DNA of 32,120 nt, from positions 1 through 32,120 of IMG/VR virus record IMGVR_UViG_3300022198_001753; one strand, 5' to 3'. The translations under genes were made by a program, and so were the position numbers. The notes below the pieces were generated by a model. It ran no database searches and was not told the DNA's origin. It saw only the letters and a program-made list of their open reading frames with translations. The stretch is from a virus. Position 1 is the first letter of the stretch. The number at the start of each line of letters is the position of its first letter. Shown here piece after piece: positions 7,853 through 15,711 of the stretch.

Positions 7853-8434
7853 ATGGCACAGATTAGAATCACAAACAATTACGTAGACGGAACACAGCTT
7901 GTGTCTCTCGCCGACATGAAAGATCACTTGAGAGTCAGCGGTACTGAAGAGGATGATTTGATCAAGGCTTACATGGATGCCGCATCCGATTACATGTCGT
8001 CTGTTGCCGGAAGAACCTTTAAGTACAGTGGAGGCGAAGCCAACGTGTACTTATACATGTCAAAGGGTGAGCTGTACGGAACGGTACGCAAGGCCGATGA
8101 CATTACTTTGTATCAAGCTAGATACAAGAACGATGCTGGTGGGTACAGCATTATGGATGCTGCTGACTATGTAGTAAACACCGAGACCTACCCAGCCACC
8201 TTTAAAATTAAGAACGTACCTGATGACATCGCTGATGATGATACTGATGCGATATATCGTATTTGGTTCAAAGGTGGAGAGGACGTTACGTTGCTACCCA
8301 AGCAGTTTAAGATCGCTATGATGCTGTTGGTATCACACTACTACACCAACCGCGAAGCTGAATATGTGGGTGGTATCACCACAGAGCTAAAAGAAGGTGT
8401 CAAGCGTTTGTTGAACACCGTAAAAAAGTTCTGA
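7853..8434 (+). CDS. Head-tail connector (HK97 gp6-like adaptor)
   Basis: 193 residues. The N-terminal half has the gp6/gp15-type adaptor pattern: a first helix S-L-A-D-M-K-D-H-L-R-V (about 19-29), an acidic turn E-E-D-D-L-I, then a long helix (AYMDAASDYMSSVAGRTF). A beta-rich middle of unusual length (about 60-135) is followed by a C-terminal helix (FKIAMMLLVSHYYTNRE) that also recurs in the family. Adaptors of this type form a ring under the portal. The ATG follows the capsid terminator by 7 bases, so translation must use read-through transcripts. The next gene begins after a single base. Confidence 0.9.
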   Translation: MAQIRITNNYVDGTQLVSLADMKDHLRVSGTEEDDLIKAYMDAASDYMSSVAGRTFKYSGGEANVYLYMSKGELYGTVRKADDITLYQARYKNDAGGYSIMDAADYVVNTETYPATFKIKNVPDDIADDDTDAIYRIWFKGGEDVTLLPKQFKIAMMLLVSHYYTNREAEYVGGITTELKEGVKRLLNTVKKF

Positions 8435-8435
8435 T

Positions 8436-8801
8436 TTGAAGAAGAGCATCGGCGCAGGTCAGATGGACCGCAAGGTAAGCTTTGGTCGTGTTTTCACAGA
8501 AATAGACTCCGACACGGGATCTAAGTCTTCTAGGTTTATGTATACTAGAAGCAACGTGTGGGCTAAGGTGGATTTCTTTGGTACACCTTCTGCTGGTGCT
8601 TCTGAGGATATGATTAACGACCAGAAGACTGGTAAAATCAAAATTGAGATCTACGTAAGATTTTTTGCTGACATCAAGTTTGAGGATTTTGTTGTATTTA
8701 AAGGTAGATACTACGAGGTATATTCCATTCAGATGGTAAACAATCGCGAGTATCTTGTTTTGAGAGCCGAATGGCGTGACGATTACGAACCACTAGCATA
8801 A
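8436..8801 (+). CDS. Head-closure / head-tail joining protein, copy 1
   Basis: 121 residues, beta-rich, resembling SPP1 gp16-type head-tail joining proteins (Phage_H_T_join): G-x-M/L-D/N-x-K-V/I-S near the start, V-W-A-K-V in the middle, a F/Y-x-V-x-S-I-Q strand, and a final R-A-E/E-W-R-D-D. It would plug the portal-adaptor ring and dock the tail. The start is taken as TTG at 8436 rather than ATG at 8463 because the downstream paralogue aligns over these first nine residues (K-K-S-I-G-A-G-Q against N-R-P-T-G-S-G-S). It stands one base after the adaptor stop and four bases before its paralogue. Confidence 0.9.
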   Translation: MKKSIGAGQMDRKVSFGRVFTEIDSDTGSKSSRFMYTRSNVWAKVDFFGTPSAGASEDMINDQKTGKIKIEIYVRFFADIKFEDFVVFKGRYYEVYSIQMVNNREYLVLRAEWRDDYEPLA

Positions 8802-8805
8802 CGAT

Positions 8806-10977
8806 ATGAACAGGCCAACAGGATCAGGATCTCTAAACCAAAAAATCAGCATTGTAGACAGGCAAAGTTTGCTTGACGATACAAATGGTTCTAAGGTTTT
8901 TAATGATGATACGGTCATTGCTAAAAAGGTTTGGTGTAACGTAAAGTATATCGGCACACCTTCTGCTGGTGCTTCCGAGGACAGGGAGGAATTGCAGCGC
9001 ACAGGTAAGGTCAAGATTGAGGCTAAGATGCGTTACCGTGAAGACATCAAGCACGATGACGTTGTGGTATTTATGGGCGGCTTGTTTGACATCTATTCCA
9101 TTCAGGAGCGGGGCAGGGATGAGTTCATTGTAATCCGTGCTGAGTCTCGCGACGACGACACTTATCAGATCGCAATTGCTGACGAGCAGTCGGAACAGTT
9201 TTACTTAGAGTACCCATATGGAGTAGAAGACCCCGCCGCCACTGAAGATGGTGCTACTAGGTTGTTAAGTGGTGCATTGATAAGATATGACGACACCATA
9301 TCCCCTATATATATAGAAACATCTGAAATAGATGACGCATCACTTCCATTTAACAGTAGTGATTTTTATATAGAGCTACCTATAGAATGGTTCAACGACT
9401 ATACTAAATCAGGACTCATCAATGGTGATCTGAATGACCTAGCTGTTCCTGCTTATGTAGACGATAATACAGCAACGCTTCATGATATATGGCCGGATGA
9501 GTCAGTATACAATACTTTCAACGGCATTAATGTGCTTGCCCAAACTGGCAGAAAAAGAGGAGGTATACGAATCCCAATGCCAAACAGCTCATCGGGAGAG
9601 AGCCCATGTAGTATAAGTTTTGATTTAAAAATCAATCCTACATATAGATGCTCGCTGCCTATACCGTATCAATTGATAGATGTTTCATCTATACCATATG
9701 AGGGTTTAAATAATTCCGCTTACCTGTCTAACCTTGATGACAAGATGGTATGCGCTACTTATAAGAAGTCATATTTAAATCCAATCGACTATACAGGTCA
9801 GGAGACAAATCCAAAACTAGCATACTATACACCCGTGATTGCTGTACGCCCATACATAGGAAGCAATCTATACAGAACTACTTATTACAATCCAAGTCCA
9901 TTCGGATCATCGACAATTGATATTCAAATAGGGATAGGAAGGTTTTTTAGCAACACACTTGATCCTCAATATTTGGGTTATGCCACAATAAACGATGTAC
10001 CTGTATTAAAAAGAGGTGACGTTCCTTGGGTTGACTTCAGATGGGGCGGAATACGTAGAAACTACACGGCTGGTTCTGTTAAGCAATATGACTCTTTAAA
10101 TGCTGATTTTACAAGAGACTTCTCTACACACCAGCTAGTCGATGATGGCTTATCGGTTTTAGATTATTGGGATGTAGAAATTGAGTCTGGCACGGTCACT
10201 GGAACCTCAAGGGTTTTATTAAGCCTCAGATATGGAAATAAGATGGGTGCTTTGCCTTATACTGTTACCGAGTCGGGCGGAACAACAGCAAGTTTCTATC
10301 CTGTCAACATGCATCACATAAATATTGCAGACGCATCCAACTCTACTGTAAGGGCTCAATTTTACCAACATTATACAGGTAGTGATTACGTTGCCACCGC
10401 GCCATCTGGTTGGGATTTAAGACGTGCCTTTGACACTACATTATATTTTGATGACTATGGCTTTTATAGATCCCCAAATGTGGCATTAGAGGATTTATAT
10501 ATTAGGATTAAAAACCCTCGTTTGATAGTTAACAAACTTAATCTTCCCGATGGATATCAAGATGGTGATGATTTGGTTTACGAGGAAGTAGAGTATAAGA
10601 TTGATGGTTACGAAATAGATCCAATAACTGGCGGTTTTGTTTCTAGTTCCACAGCTCAAAATAACCACCTAAACCAATTCTATGTATACGATAACATTCC
10701 GAGTGAGGTAAGGGATGAAAAACAAGCTACATGTGTTTTCAAGTTTGACGTAGAATATAGGCTCAAGCATTTCGTTGAAGACGACTCATTGTTCATGTTC
10801 TCCACCAACGATCGCTCTTTTGTTTCTCCACCAGATTCAGATCAGTATTTTAGCACTATTCAAGTACAAGAGGAGGACACCGTTAACGAGTTTGTTCTAC
10901 ACGGAGGTATGGAAGCTCAAAATCTATTCCCTTTCACTGTTACTCACGAAGTAAAAGTTAGAGACGCAAATGGCTAA
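8806..10977 (+). CDS. Head-closure paralogue fused to a large beta-rich extension (possible neck fibre)
   Basis: 723 residues. Residues 1 to about 122 are a second copy of the preceding head-closure protein; both carry G-T-P-S-A-G-A-S-E-D and share a 19-base exact match (ACACCTTCTGCTGGTGCTT). Residues about 123-723 are unlike any head-closure protein I know: Tyr-, Asn-, Ser- and Asp-rich and beta-like, with many ATA, AGA and TTA codons from about 9280 to 10690, so more AT-rich than the neighbours. The arrangement suggests a protein anchored in the neck ring that projects a fibre or decoration outward, possibly a receptor or glycan binder; that is inference. The last 90 residues (from about 10700) return to the usual composition. 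The stop overlaps the next gene by 8 bases. Confidence 0.9.
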   Translation: MNRPTGSGSLNQKISIVDRQSLLDDTNGSKVFNDDTVIAKKVWCNVKYIGTPSAGASEDREELQRTGKVKIEAKMRYREDIKHDDVVVFMGGLFDIYSIQERGRDEFIVIRAESRDDDTYQIAIADEQSEQFYLEYPYGVEDPAATEDGATRLLSGALIRYDDTISPIYIETSEIDDASLPFNSSDFYIELPIEWFNDYTKSGLINGDLNDLAVPAYVDDNTATLHDIWPDESVYNTFNGINVLAQTGRKRGGIRIPMPNSSSGESPCSISFDLKINPTYRCSLPIPYQLIDVSSIPYEGLNNSAYLSNLDDKMVCATYKKSYLNPIDYTGQETNPKLAYYTPVIAVRPYIGSNLYRTTYYNPSPFGSSTIDIQIGIGRFFSNTLDPQYLGYATINDVPVLKRGDVPWVDFRWGGIRRNYTAGSVKQYDSLNADFTRDFSTHQLVDDGLSVLDYWDVEIESGTVTGTSRVLLSLRYGNKMGALPYTVTESGGTTASFYPVNMHHINIADASNSTVRAQFYQHYTGSDYVATAPSGWDLRRAFDTTLYFDDYGFYRSPNVALEDLYIRIKNPRLIVNKLNLPDGYQDGDDLVYEEVEYKIDGYEIDPITGGFVSSSTAQNNHLNQFYVYDNIPSEVRDEKQATCVFKFDVEYRLKHFVEDDSLFMFSTNDRSFVSPPDSDQYFSTIQVQEEDTVNEFVLHGGMEAQNLFPFTVTHEVKVRDANG

Positions 10978-11401
10978 CAGGATTACCATCAACATGAATG
11001 ACCGTATGGCTCGCAAGAAGCTCGATAAGATGATCACATTCACTAAAGATCACGAGAAAGAGCTTCGTAAGATATTACGGGAGGCCGTTCAAATAGCCGC
11101 AAATGCCGTCAATGAAAGAATTTATTCTGGAGCTATAACACAGCGAACTGGTAAATTAGGCAAAGCCATGGGGGTTGGAACCTTTAAATCGGAACGTGGT
11201 GGGTATATTGGAGGTAAAGCAAGACCAAAAAAAGCATCTAGTAGAAATGGAGGTTGGAGAGTTCATTTTTTTGCTACACCAGCAGTTCAAATGAACAAGA
11301 AATACAGGTTTGATTTCCAGAAAGTATACAACAGTAAAGCCTCAGCTATTAGAAAAAAATTCACAAGCGACTTAAACAGACTACTTAAGAAAATCATATA
11401 A
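10970..11401 (+). CDS. Tail completion protein, HK97 gp10-like
   Basis: 143 residues with the pattern of the HK97-gp10/gpZ-like tail-component family: an N-terminal strand, then a long helix beginning near residue 25 (E-L-R-K-I-L-R-E-A-V) that continues through A-A-N-A-V-N-E-R-I-Y, the R-T-G-K-L loop at about 57-61, a Lys/Gly-rich stretch, and a final helix rich in Lys. It is strongly basic. In siphophages this protein joins the completed tail to the closed head. The position between head-closure and tail-tube genes agrees. It overlaps the upstream stop by 8 bases and precedes the tail tube by 3 bases. Confidence 0.88.
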   Translation: MANRITINMNDRMARKKLDKMITFTKDHEKELRKILREAVQIAANAVNERIYSGAITQRTGKLGKAMGVGTFKSERGGYIGGKARPKKASSRNGGWRVHFFATPAVQMNKKYRFDFQKVYNSKASAIRKKFTSDLNRLLKKII

Positions 11402-11404
11402 AAA

Positions 11405-11983
11405 ATGGCAACTATTTCAGCAAATGCGTTAGGTGTTTACGCAATTGACACTCCACAAACATCACCCCTCGATGTAGTTACATCAGCTACAATTGCAGGT
11501 GCTACCGTACCTTCTGGGCTTACTACTGGCGACTACGCGATCATCATCGATTCGACTGGAGCTTGGGTAGGTATCGGTAAGGTTGATAGTGGTGCTTTTA
11601 CAGATGGATCTGGCGATTTGTCTTTGATGACAGCGGCTACTTCAACCAACTTGGAGGCTTCAAACACAGTTAACGAGACCGTAGCTCGCAATGGATCAGG
11701 TGGCTCTACTACTTACATCGTAGGTGGAGCTATGTCATGGTCTATGAGTGTTGATGGTCTTCTCGATCTGAGCACTATAGGTGCGGGTTCTTCTGTTACC
11801 ATCATGGACGCAGCTAGAGCTAAGTACTACGTTATCGTTAAATTCGATACCGGAACTAACGTAAGCTATATCGGACAGGCTTTGATTGACTCTGTTTCTA
11901 TGAGCGGCGGTGTTGATGATATTGCTACTTACAGTGCTTCTTTCTCAGGCAACGGAGATCTGTACAAGGAGGTAACCCCGTAA
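11405..11983 (+). CDS. Major tail (tube) protein
   Basis: 192 residues, Ser/Thr/Gly/Ala-rich and almost entirely beta-predicted, as in TP901-1-type major tail proteins. Family features include the N-terminal strand, the M-S-W-S-M-S-V-D-G-L-L-D-L block at about 109-121, and the near-C-terminal A-T-Y-S-A-S-F-S-G-N-G-D-L. Hexamers of it stack to form the tail tube. Codons differ from the flanking genes by favouring GCT, GGT, TCT, ATC and TAC, as expected for a highly expressed gene and as seen in the capsid gene. The start lies in an A-run without Shine-Dalgarno sequence, and a strong terminator follows the stop. Confidence 0.92.
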   Translation: MATISANALGVYAIDTPQTSPLDVVTSATIAGATVPSGLTTGDYAIIIDSTGAWVGIGKVDSGAFTDGSGDLSLMTAATSTNLEASNTVNETVARNGSGGSTTYIVGGAMSWSMSVDGLLDLSTIGAGSSVTIMDAARAKYYVIVKFDTGTNVSYIGQALIDSVSMSGGVDDIATYSASFSGNGDLYKEVTP

Positions 11984-12000
11984 TAGTACGTTTAATCAAA

Positions 12001-12046
12001 ACCGGGGGTGGGATTTAAAGGAGCTCATCCCCGGTCTTTTTCTTTT
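12001..12046 (+). terminator. Intrinsic terminator after the tail-tube gene
   Basis: The perfect arms ACCGGGG (12001-12007) and CCCCGGT (12029-12035) are followed by CTTTTTCTTTT (12036-12046). It stands 17 bases after the tail-tube stop and 20 bases before the chaperone gene, with no promoter in between. Like the hairpin after the capsid gene, it probably lowers downstream expression. Confidence 0.85.
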
Positions 12047-12066
12047 CTCCTTTAATCACACACACA

Positions 12067-12426
12067 ATGGCTACTAGAAAAATCACAAAAGTTAACGAGC
12101 TGCGCGGTCAGTTCGAAGTAACTATCGACGGTAAAAATCTGATTGGCGTATCTTCAATGAACGCCCTTAGAATGTTTACCAAAGACAACGGTTACAAGCT
12201 CGATGAGCTTGACAAACACATGGAGGCGGATCCTATGGGAACTATCGCTGAGTTAGCTTATTACTCGTGCTTAAATAAAGCTCATAGAGATGATAAGGAT
12301 ATTGATGTGTCAAAAGACAAGTTCATTTCCTTCTTTTTGGACGACATTGATCAGATTCAGGAATTGTCTAAAACGATCATGATGTCTTTGTCTCCACAAA
12401 GCTCGACTGAAGAGCCAAAAAAGTAA
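12067..12426 (+). CDS. Tail assembly chaperone, zero-frame product (gpG-like)
   Basis: 119 residues, mixed alpha/beta then helical and acidic. Position (between tail tube and tape measure), length and the frameshift signal at its 3' end identify it as the short form of the tail assembly chaperone, equivalent to lambda gpG. It would coat the tape measure during tail assembly and is not expected in the virion. The sequence alone would not have been recognisable. The last codons are CCA AAA AAG TAA, so the slippery heptamer abuts the stop. The ATG follows the tail-tube terminator and has no Shine-Dalgarno sequence (ACACACACA leader). Confidence 0.88.
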   Translation: MATRKITKVNELRGQFEVTIDGKNLIGVSSMNALRMFTKDNGYKLDELDKHMEADPMGTIAELAYYSCLNKAHRDDKDIDVSKDKFISFFLDDIDQIQELSKTIMMSLSPQSSTEEPKK

Positions 12427-12463
12427 AGGGGGATGACTCACAAACAGACCAGAGTCAGCCCCT
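12417..12463 (+). promoter_or_regulatory. Programmed -1 ribosomal frameshift signal
   Basis: The heptamer A-AAA-AAG occupies 12417-12423 in the correct phase (zero-frame codons AAA and AAG), the most efficient bacterial -1 slippery sequence. After a 5-base spacer containing the zero-frame TAA, a stem-loop begins. GGGG (12429-12432) pairs with CCCC (12459-12462), TGACTC (12434-12439) pairs with GAGTCA (12452-12457), there is one A.G mismatch, and the loop has 12 bases. A -1 shift enters the frame of the next ORF without meeting a stop. Confidence 0.9.
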
Positions 12464-12767
12464 AACTATAAACTTGATTTATGATAGAGCACTTCAGTGC
12501 GGTGTGATGCCCTATGATTTTTGGGATTTCACTCTGCGTGAGGTGCTCTGTCTAATTGAGGGCGAAAGGTCTAGAGATGAAATGATGTGGAATCACACGT
12601 CATCATTATTGTCTATGACGGCTCAAGTTAACGCTAAAAAGGGAAAGACCTTCTCACCTGCGGATTTTCATCCATATATTTCAGAGAAGCGTAAAAAACA
12701 AAGCGAGTATGATGTTTCTAGTAAAGAGGGCATCATGAATTTAGCCGAAAGATTTAGAACCATATAA
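12423..12767 (+). CDS. Tail assembly chaperone, -1 frame extension (gpT-like)
   Basis: This frame is read as the continuation of the upstream chaperone after the -1 shift; the joined product would be about 233 residues (gpGT-like). It could only start by itself at TTG 12474, which lacks a ribosome binding site. The sequence is typical of the T domain: Y-D-F-W-D-F-T-L-R-E-V, then E-M-M-W-N-H-T-S-S-L-L, a basic segment and F-S-P-A-D-F-H-P-Y. In lambda the T part recruits tail-tube subunits to the chaperoned tape measure. The stop is one base before the tape-measure ATG. Confidence 0.85.
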   Translation, partial: VKGDDSQTDQSQPLTINLIYDRALQCGVMPYDFWDFTLREVLCLIEGERSRDEMMWNHTSSLLSMTAQVNAKKGKTFSPADFHPYISEKRKKQSEYDVSSKEGIMNLAERFRTI

Positions 12768-12768
12768 A

Positions 12769-15711
12769 ATGGCGAGTAGCAACAGAACAGTATTTGATCT
12801 CGTACTTAACTGGAAGCAGTTTGTAGAGGACACCAAAAATGTATCCAAAAACTGGAAGCGTATGGGGCAAGACATGACCTCTGTGGGTCGTGATCTTACT
12901 TTTGCATTAAGTGCTCCGCTTGCTCTGATTACTAAGAACAGTTTAGATACTGCTCGTGCTTTCGATTTGGCTGTAAGAAAGCTTCAAGGTCTTTCTGGCC
13001 CAAGCGTAGATATTACACCGCTCATTAAACAGGCTAGAGAGCTTGGGGCAACGACTGTATTTACAGCATTGGAGGTAGCTGAACTTCAGCTCTCGTTAAG
13101 GAGGCTTGGTCAGAGCGATAAAGAAATCGCTCAAATAACACCAGTAGTACTGAAGCTTTCATTGGCCCTTGGTAGTGACCTTGCCACCTCTGGTGAATTC
13201 GCTGTTCAGACTATCAATAGGATGGGCAAGAGCTTCGAAGGCTTTACTGATCAGGCTGCTAAAGCCGAATATGTAGCTCAAGTTTTTGCTATAGCAACAA
13301 AAGAATCGTCTCTTACTTCTGAAACATTAAGAACAGCATTAAACTATGTGGGAGCAGAAGCTAATGCTGCTGGACTTAGGTTGTCCGAGGTTTCTGCTAT
13401 CCTCGCTGTATTGGCTAAAAATGGATATACAGGATCTAGAGCTGGTACTCAACTTAGAAGGATTTTTGCTGAATTGACAAAAGAAGGCAAAGATGTATCT
13501 AAAGAATTTTTCGATATTGTAAAGTCGGGGGTTAGTTTTGAGCAAGCACTGGATAGAGTTGGCATAAGGGCTGCTGGTACTTTCGCGGCCTTGTCTGGCA
13601 ACACAGAAGAGATGTTTCGTTTAATAGATGCTTTTGATAACGGAGCTGACGTTGTTGATTATCTTCAGGAACAAATTGAAGGGGGTTTAGATGCTTCGTT
13701 TAGAAAAGTTACATCTTCTGCGGAAGAAATGTACCTTTCGTTTAATGAAGCTACTGAGCCAATGACTAGACTTGCTAATGACATCATTATTAGTATAAAC
13801 TTAGGTTTGGCTGAGATGTCACCCGCAATCAAAAGGGCCGTATTTGTTATGGGTGGGTTGGTAGCCATTCTGCCTGTAGTAACTATTTACGCTGGTCTTT
13901 ACACCAAGGCGGTTGCAGCAGCCACGCAAGTAACTGCTACCTTTGGTACTGTCATGAGAGTTGCCATTCCAGCCTTAACGATCCTTTCTACTATTTTTGT
14001 AGTGGTTGCTGGGGTTATGGGGCAATATAAGGAAAAATTACTTGAGGCCAATAACAACCTTCAGGACCATATTGATAAAACCAATGAGCTAGCTAGAACT
14101 GGCGATGCCTTTGGTGCTGTAGCGGAAAACTTCAAGAAGCAAGATGAGGCTGTACAAAATCTAAAAAACGCTCAGGAGAGGTTAAGCTCAAACACTCAAA
14201 AACTCCTTGAGATTGAAGAGCAGAAAAGCGCGATAATAGAAAATGCTAAGACTAAACTGATATCATACAGTACTGGTTATGATATAGCCACCACTGTTAT
14301 AAAGGATTACACTGATGAGGAGAAAGAAGCTTTACGTGTTTTAAATCAAAAACTTGAACTGCTTAGAAATGAGAATAATCAACTTAATGAAAACATTGCT
14401 CTCAGCAAGCAGGTTATTGACTTCACTAATAACTACCTCAGTGTAAATGAAGACTTAGTAAGCCGTTATCTAGCTAAACAAAAGTCAGAAGCCGAATCGA
14501 TTAAGAATTTAAAAGACCTCACAACACAATACAACGATTTAACCAAAAAAATAACAACACTCAGAAATGAGTTTAAAGAGAACGGAGGCAACTTAGAAGA
14601 GTACACTGAGAAGCTCAAGGCATCACAAGAAGAGTTAGATGCGCTAGTAAAGTTGTTCGAGTTATTTGGGATTAAAGTACCGGGTGTTGATGAAGACATT
14701 AACAAAAACGCCGTTAGCATCTCCAAACTTCAGGCAGAGTATGCAAAATTAACTGAGCAAATAGAAAGGCTGACTTCAGGTGATGTCATAAACTTTAACC
14801 AACTAGACAAGTTAAAGGCCAGACTTTCTGAAATTGAAGGCTTGCTTACTTCTTCTGGTAGGGGAACAGCAAAAGCCAAGGCTTCTTCTTTTCAAGATCT
14901 AGTAGATCAATATATACAAGCTCAACTACAACTAAAAACGCTTAGTAGGCAAGAACCGCTTGACTTGGGTAAGATTGAGAAAACTAATGAAAAATTAGAA
15001 CTACTCAGGACAATTTTAAATCAGCTCAATGTAGACTTGTCAGAACAAACAGGTACTCAAGAGTGGCTAGATGATCAAGCTGATATAGAAGAGAAATATT
15101 CAGAGCTTATTAGAAGCGTTACAAGGGGTGTTAGGGATATAACAACATCAGCAGACGAACAGGAATCCTCAATAAGGTCAATAACAGATCAAATACAAGA
15201 TTTCATTGACGCTAATGAAGATTGGGTCAATAGCGATGCGACCAAAGAGATTTTTGGAGATATGAGTCAATACATTGATGCGGTTAGAAAAAAATTGCAA
15301 GACTACTATGATGATCTAAACAAAACAAATCTTTTGACGCAACAAATGGCGTATGCAAACTATGTAGGTGAATTTGCATCTTCATGGGTAATTGCGTTTG
15401 GAGAAGCGGCCATGGGTGCTAGAAGTATGGGGGAAGTGATACAGGATGTATTAAAACAAATACTTCAAAAAGTTATTGCTCTTACTGTTGCATGGCTTGT
15501 TTTGAATGCTATCTCTCTAGGCGGAGCAAGAGGTGCTACTGGAGCTAGTGGTTTTGGAAGTTATCTGCAATCTGGAATTTTAGGCAACCTTTCTTTCTCT
15601 ACTTTTGCGACTAACAATCCAATTAAGAGTATTTCTGGAGCAATCTCAGGATCGAATCTTATAATTACTGAACAGAGGGGAATCACCGCATACGACAGAA
15701 CATATGGCTAA
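12769..15711 (+). CDS. Tail tape measure protein
   Basis: 980 residues. The N-terminal 300 residues match the TP901-type tape-measure core (PhageMin_Tail): R-D-L-T-F-A-L-S-A-P at about 38-47, L-G-A-T-T-V-F-T-A-L-E-V-A, and L-S-E-V-S-A-I-L-A-V-L-A-K-N-G-Y-T-G-S-R-A-G-T. Two hydrophobic segments follow at about 355-385 and 395-420, then long coiled coils (about 425-620 and 660-860) rich in Lys, Glu, Leu and Gln, and a third apolar stretch near 900-920. The hydrophobic parts could insert in the host membrane during DNA ejection. At about 0.15 nm per residue this predicts a tail near 150 nm. The stop overlaps the next start by 8 bases. Confidence 0.95.
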   Translation: MASSNRTVFDLVLNWKQFVEDTKNVSKNWKRMGQDMTSVGRDLTFALSAPLALITKNSLDTARAFDLAVRKLQGLSGPSVDITPLIKQARELGATTVFTALEVAELQLSLRRLGQSDKEIAQITPVVLKLSLALGSDLATSGEFAVQTINRMGKSFEGFTDQAAKAEYVAQVFAIATKESSLTSETLRTALNYVGAEANAAGLRLSEVSAILAVLAKNGYTGSRAGTQLRRIFAELTKEGKDVSKEFFDIVKSGVSFEQALDRVGIRAAGTFAALSGNTEEMFRLIDAFDNGADVVDYLQEQIEGGLDASFRKVTSSAEEMYLSFNEATEPMTRLANDIIISINLGLAEMSPAIKRAVFVMGGLVAILPVVTIYAGLYTKAVAAATQVTATFGTVMRVAIPALTILSTIFVVVAGVMGQYKEKLLEANNNLQDHIDKTNELARTGDAFGAVAENFKKQDEAVQNLKNAQERLSSNTQKLLEIEEQKSAIIENAKTKLISYSTGYDIATTVIKDYTDEEKEALRVLNQKLELLRNENNQLNENIALSKQVIDFTNNYLSVNEDLVSRYLAKQKSEAESIKNLKDLTTQYNDLTKKITTLRNEFKENGGNLEEYTEKLKASQEELDALVKLFELFGIKVPGVDEDINKNAVSISKLQAEYAKLTEQIERLTSGDVINFNQLDKLKARLSEIEGLLTSSGRGTAKAKASSFQDLVDQYIQAQLQLKTLSRQEPLDLGKIEKTNEKLELLRTILNQLNVDLSEQTGTQEWLDDQADIEEKYSELIRSVTRGVRDITTSADEQESSIRSITDQIQDFIDANEDWVNSDATKEIFGDMSQYIDAVRKKLQDYYDDLNKTNLLTQQMAYANYVGEFASSWVIAFGEAAMGARSMGEVIQDVLKQILQKVIALTVAWLVLNAISLGGARGATGASGFGSYLQSGILGNLSFSTFATNNPIKSISGAISGSNLIITEQRGITAYDRTYG

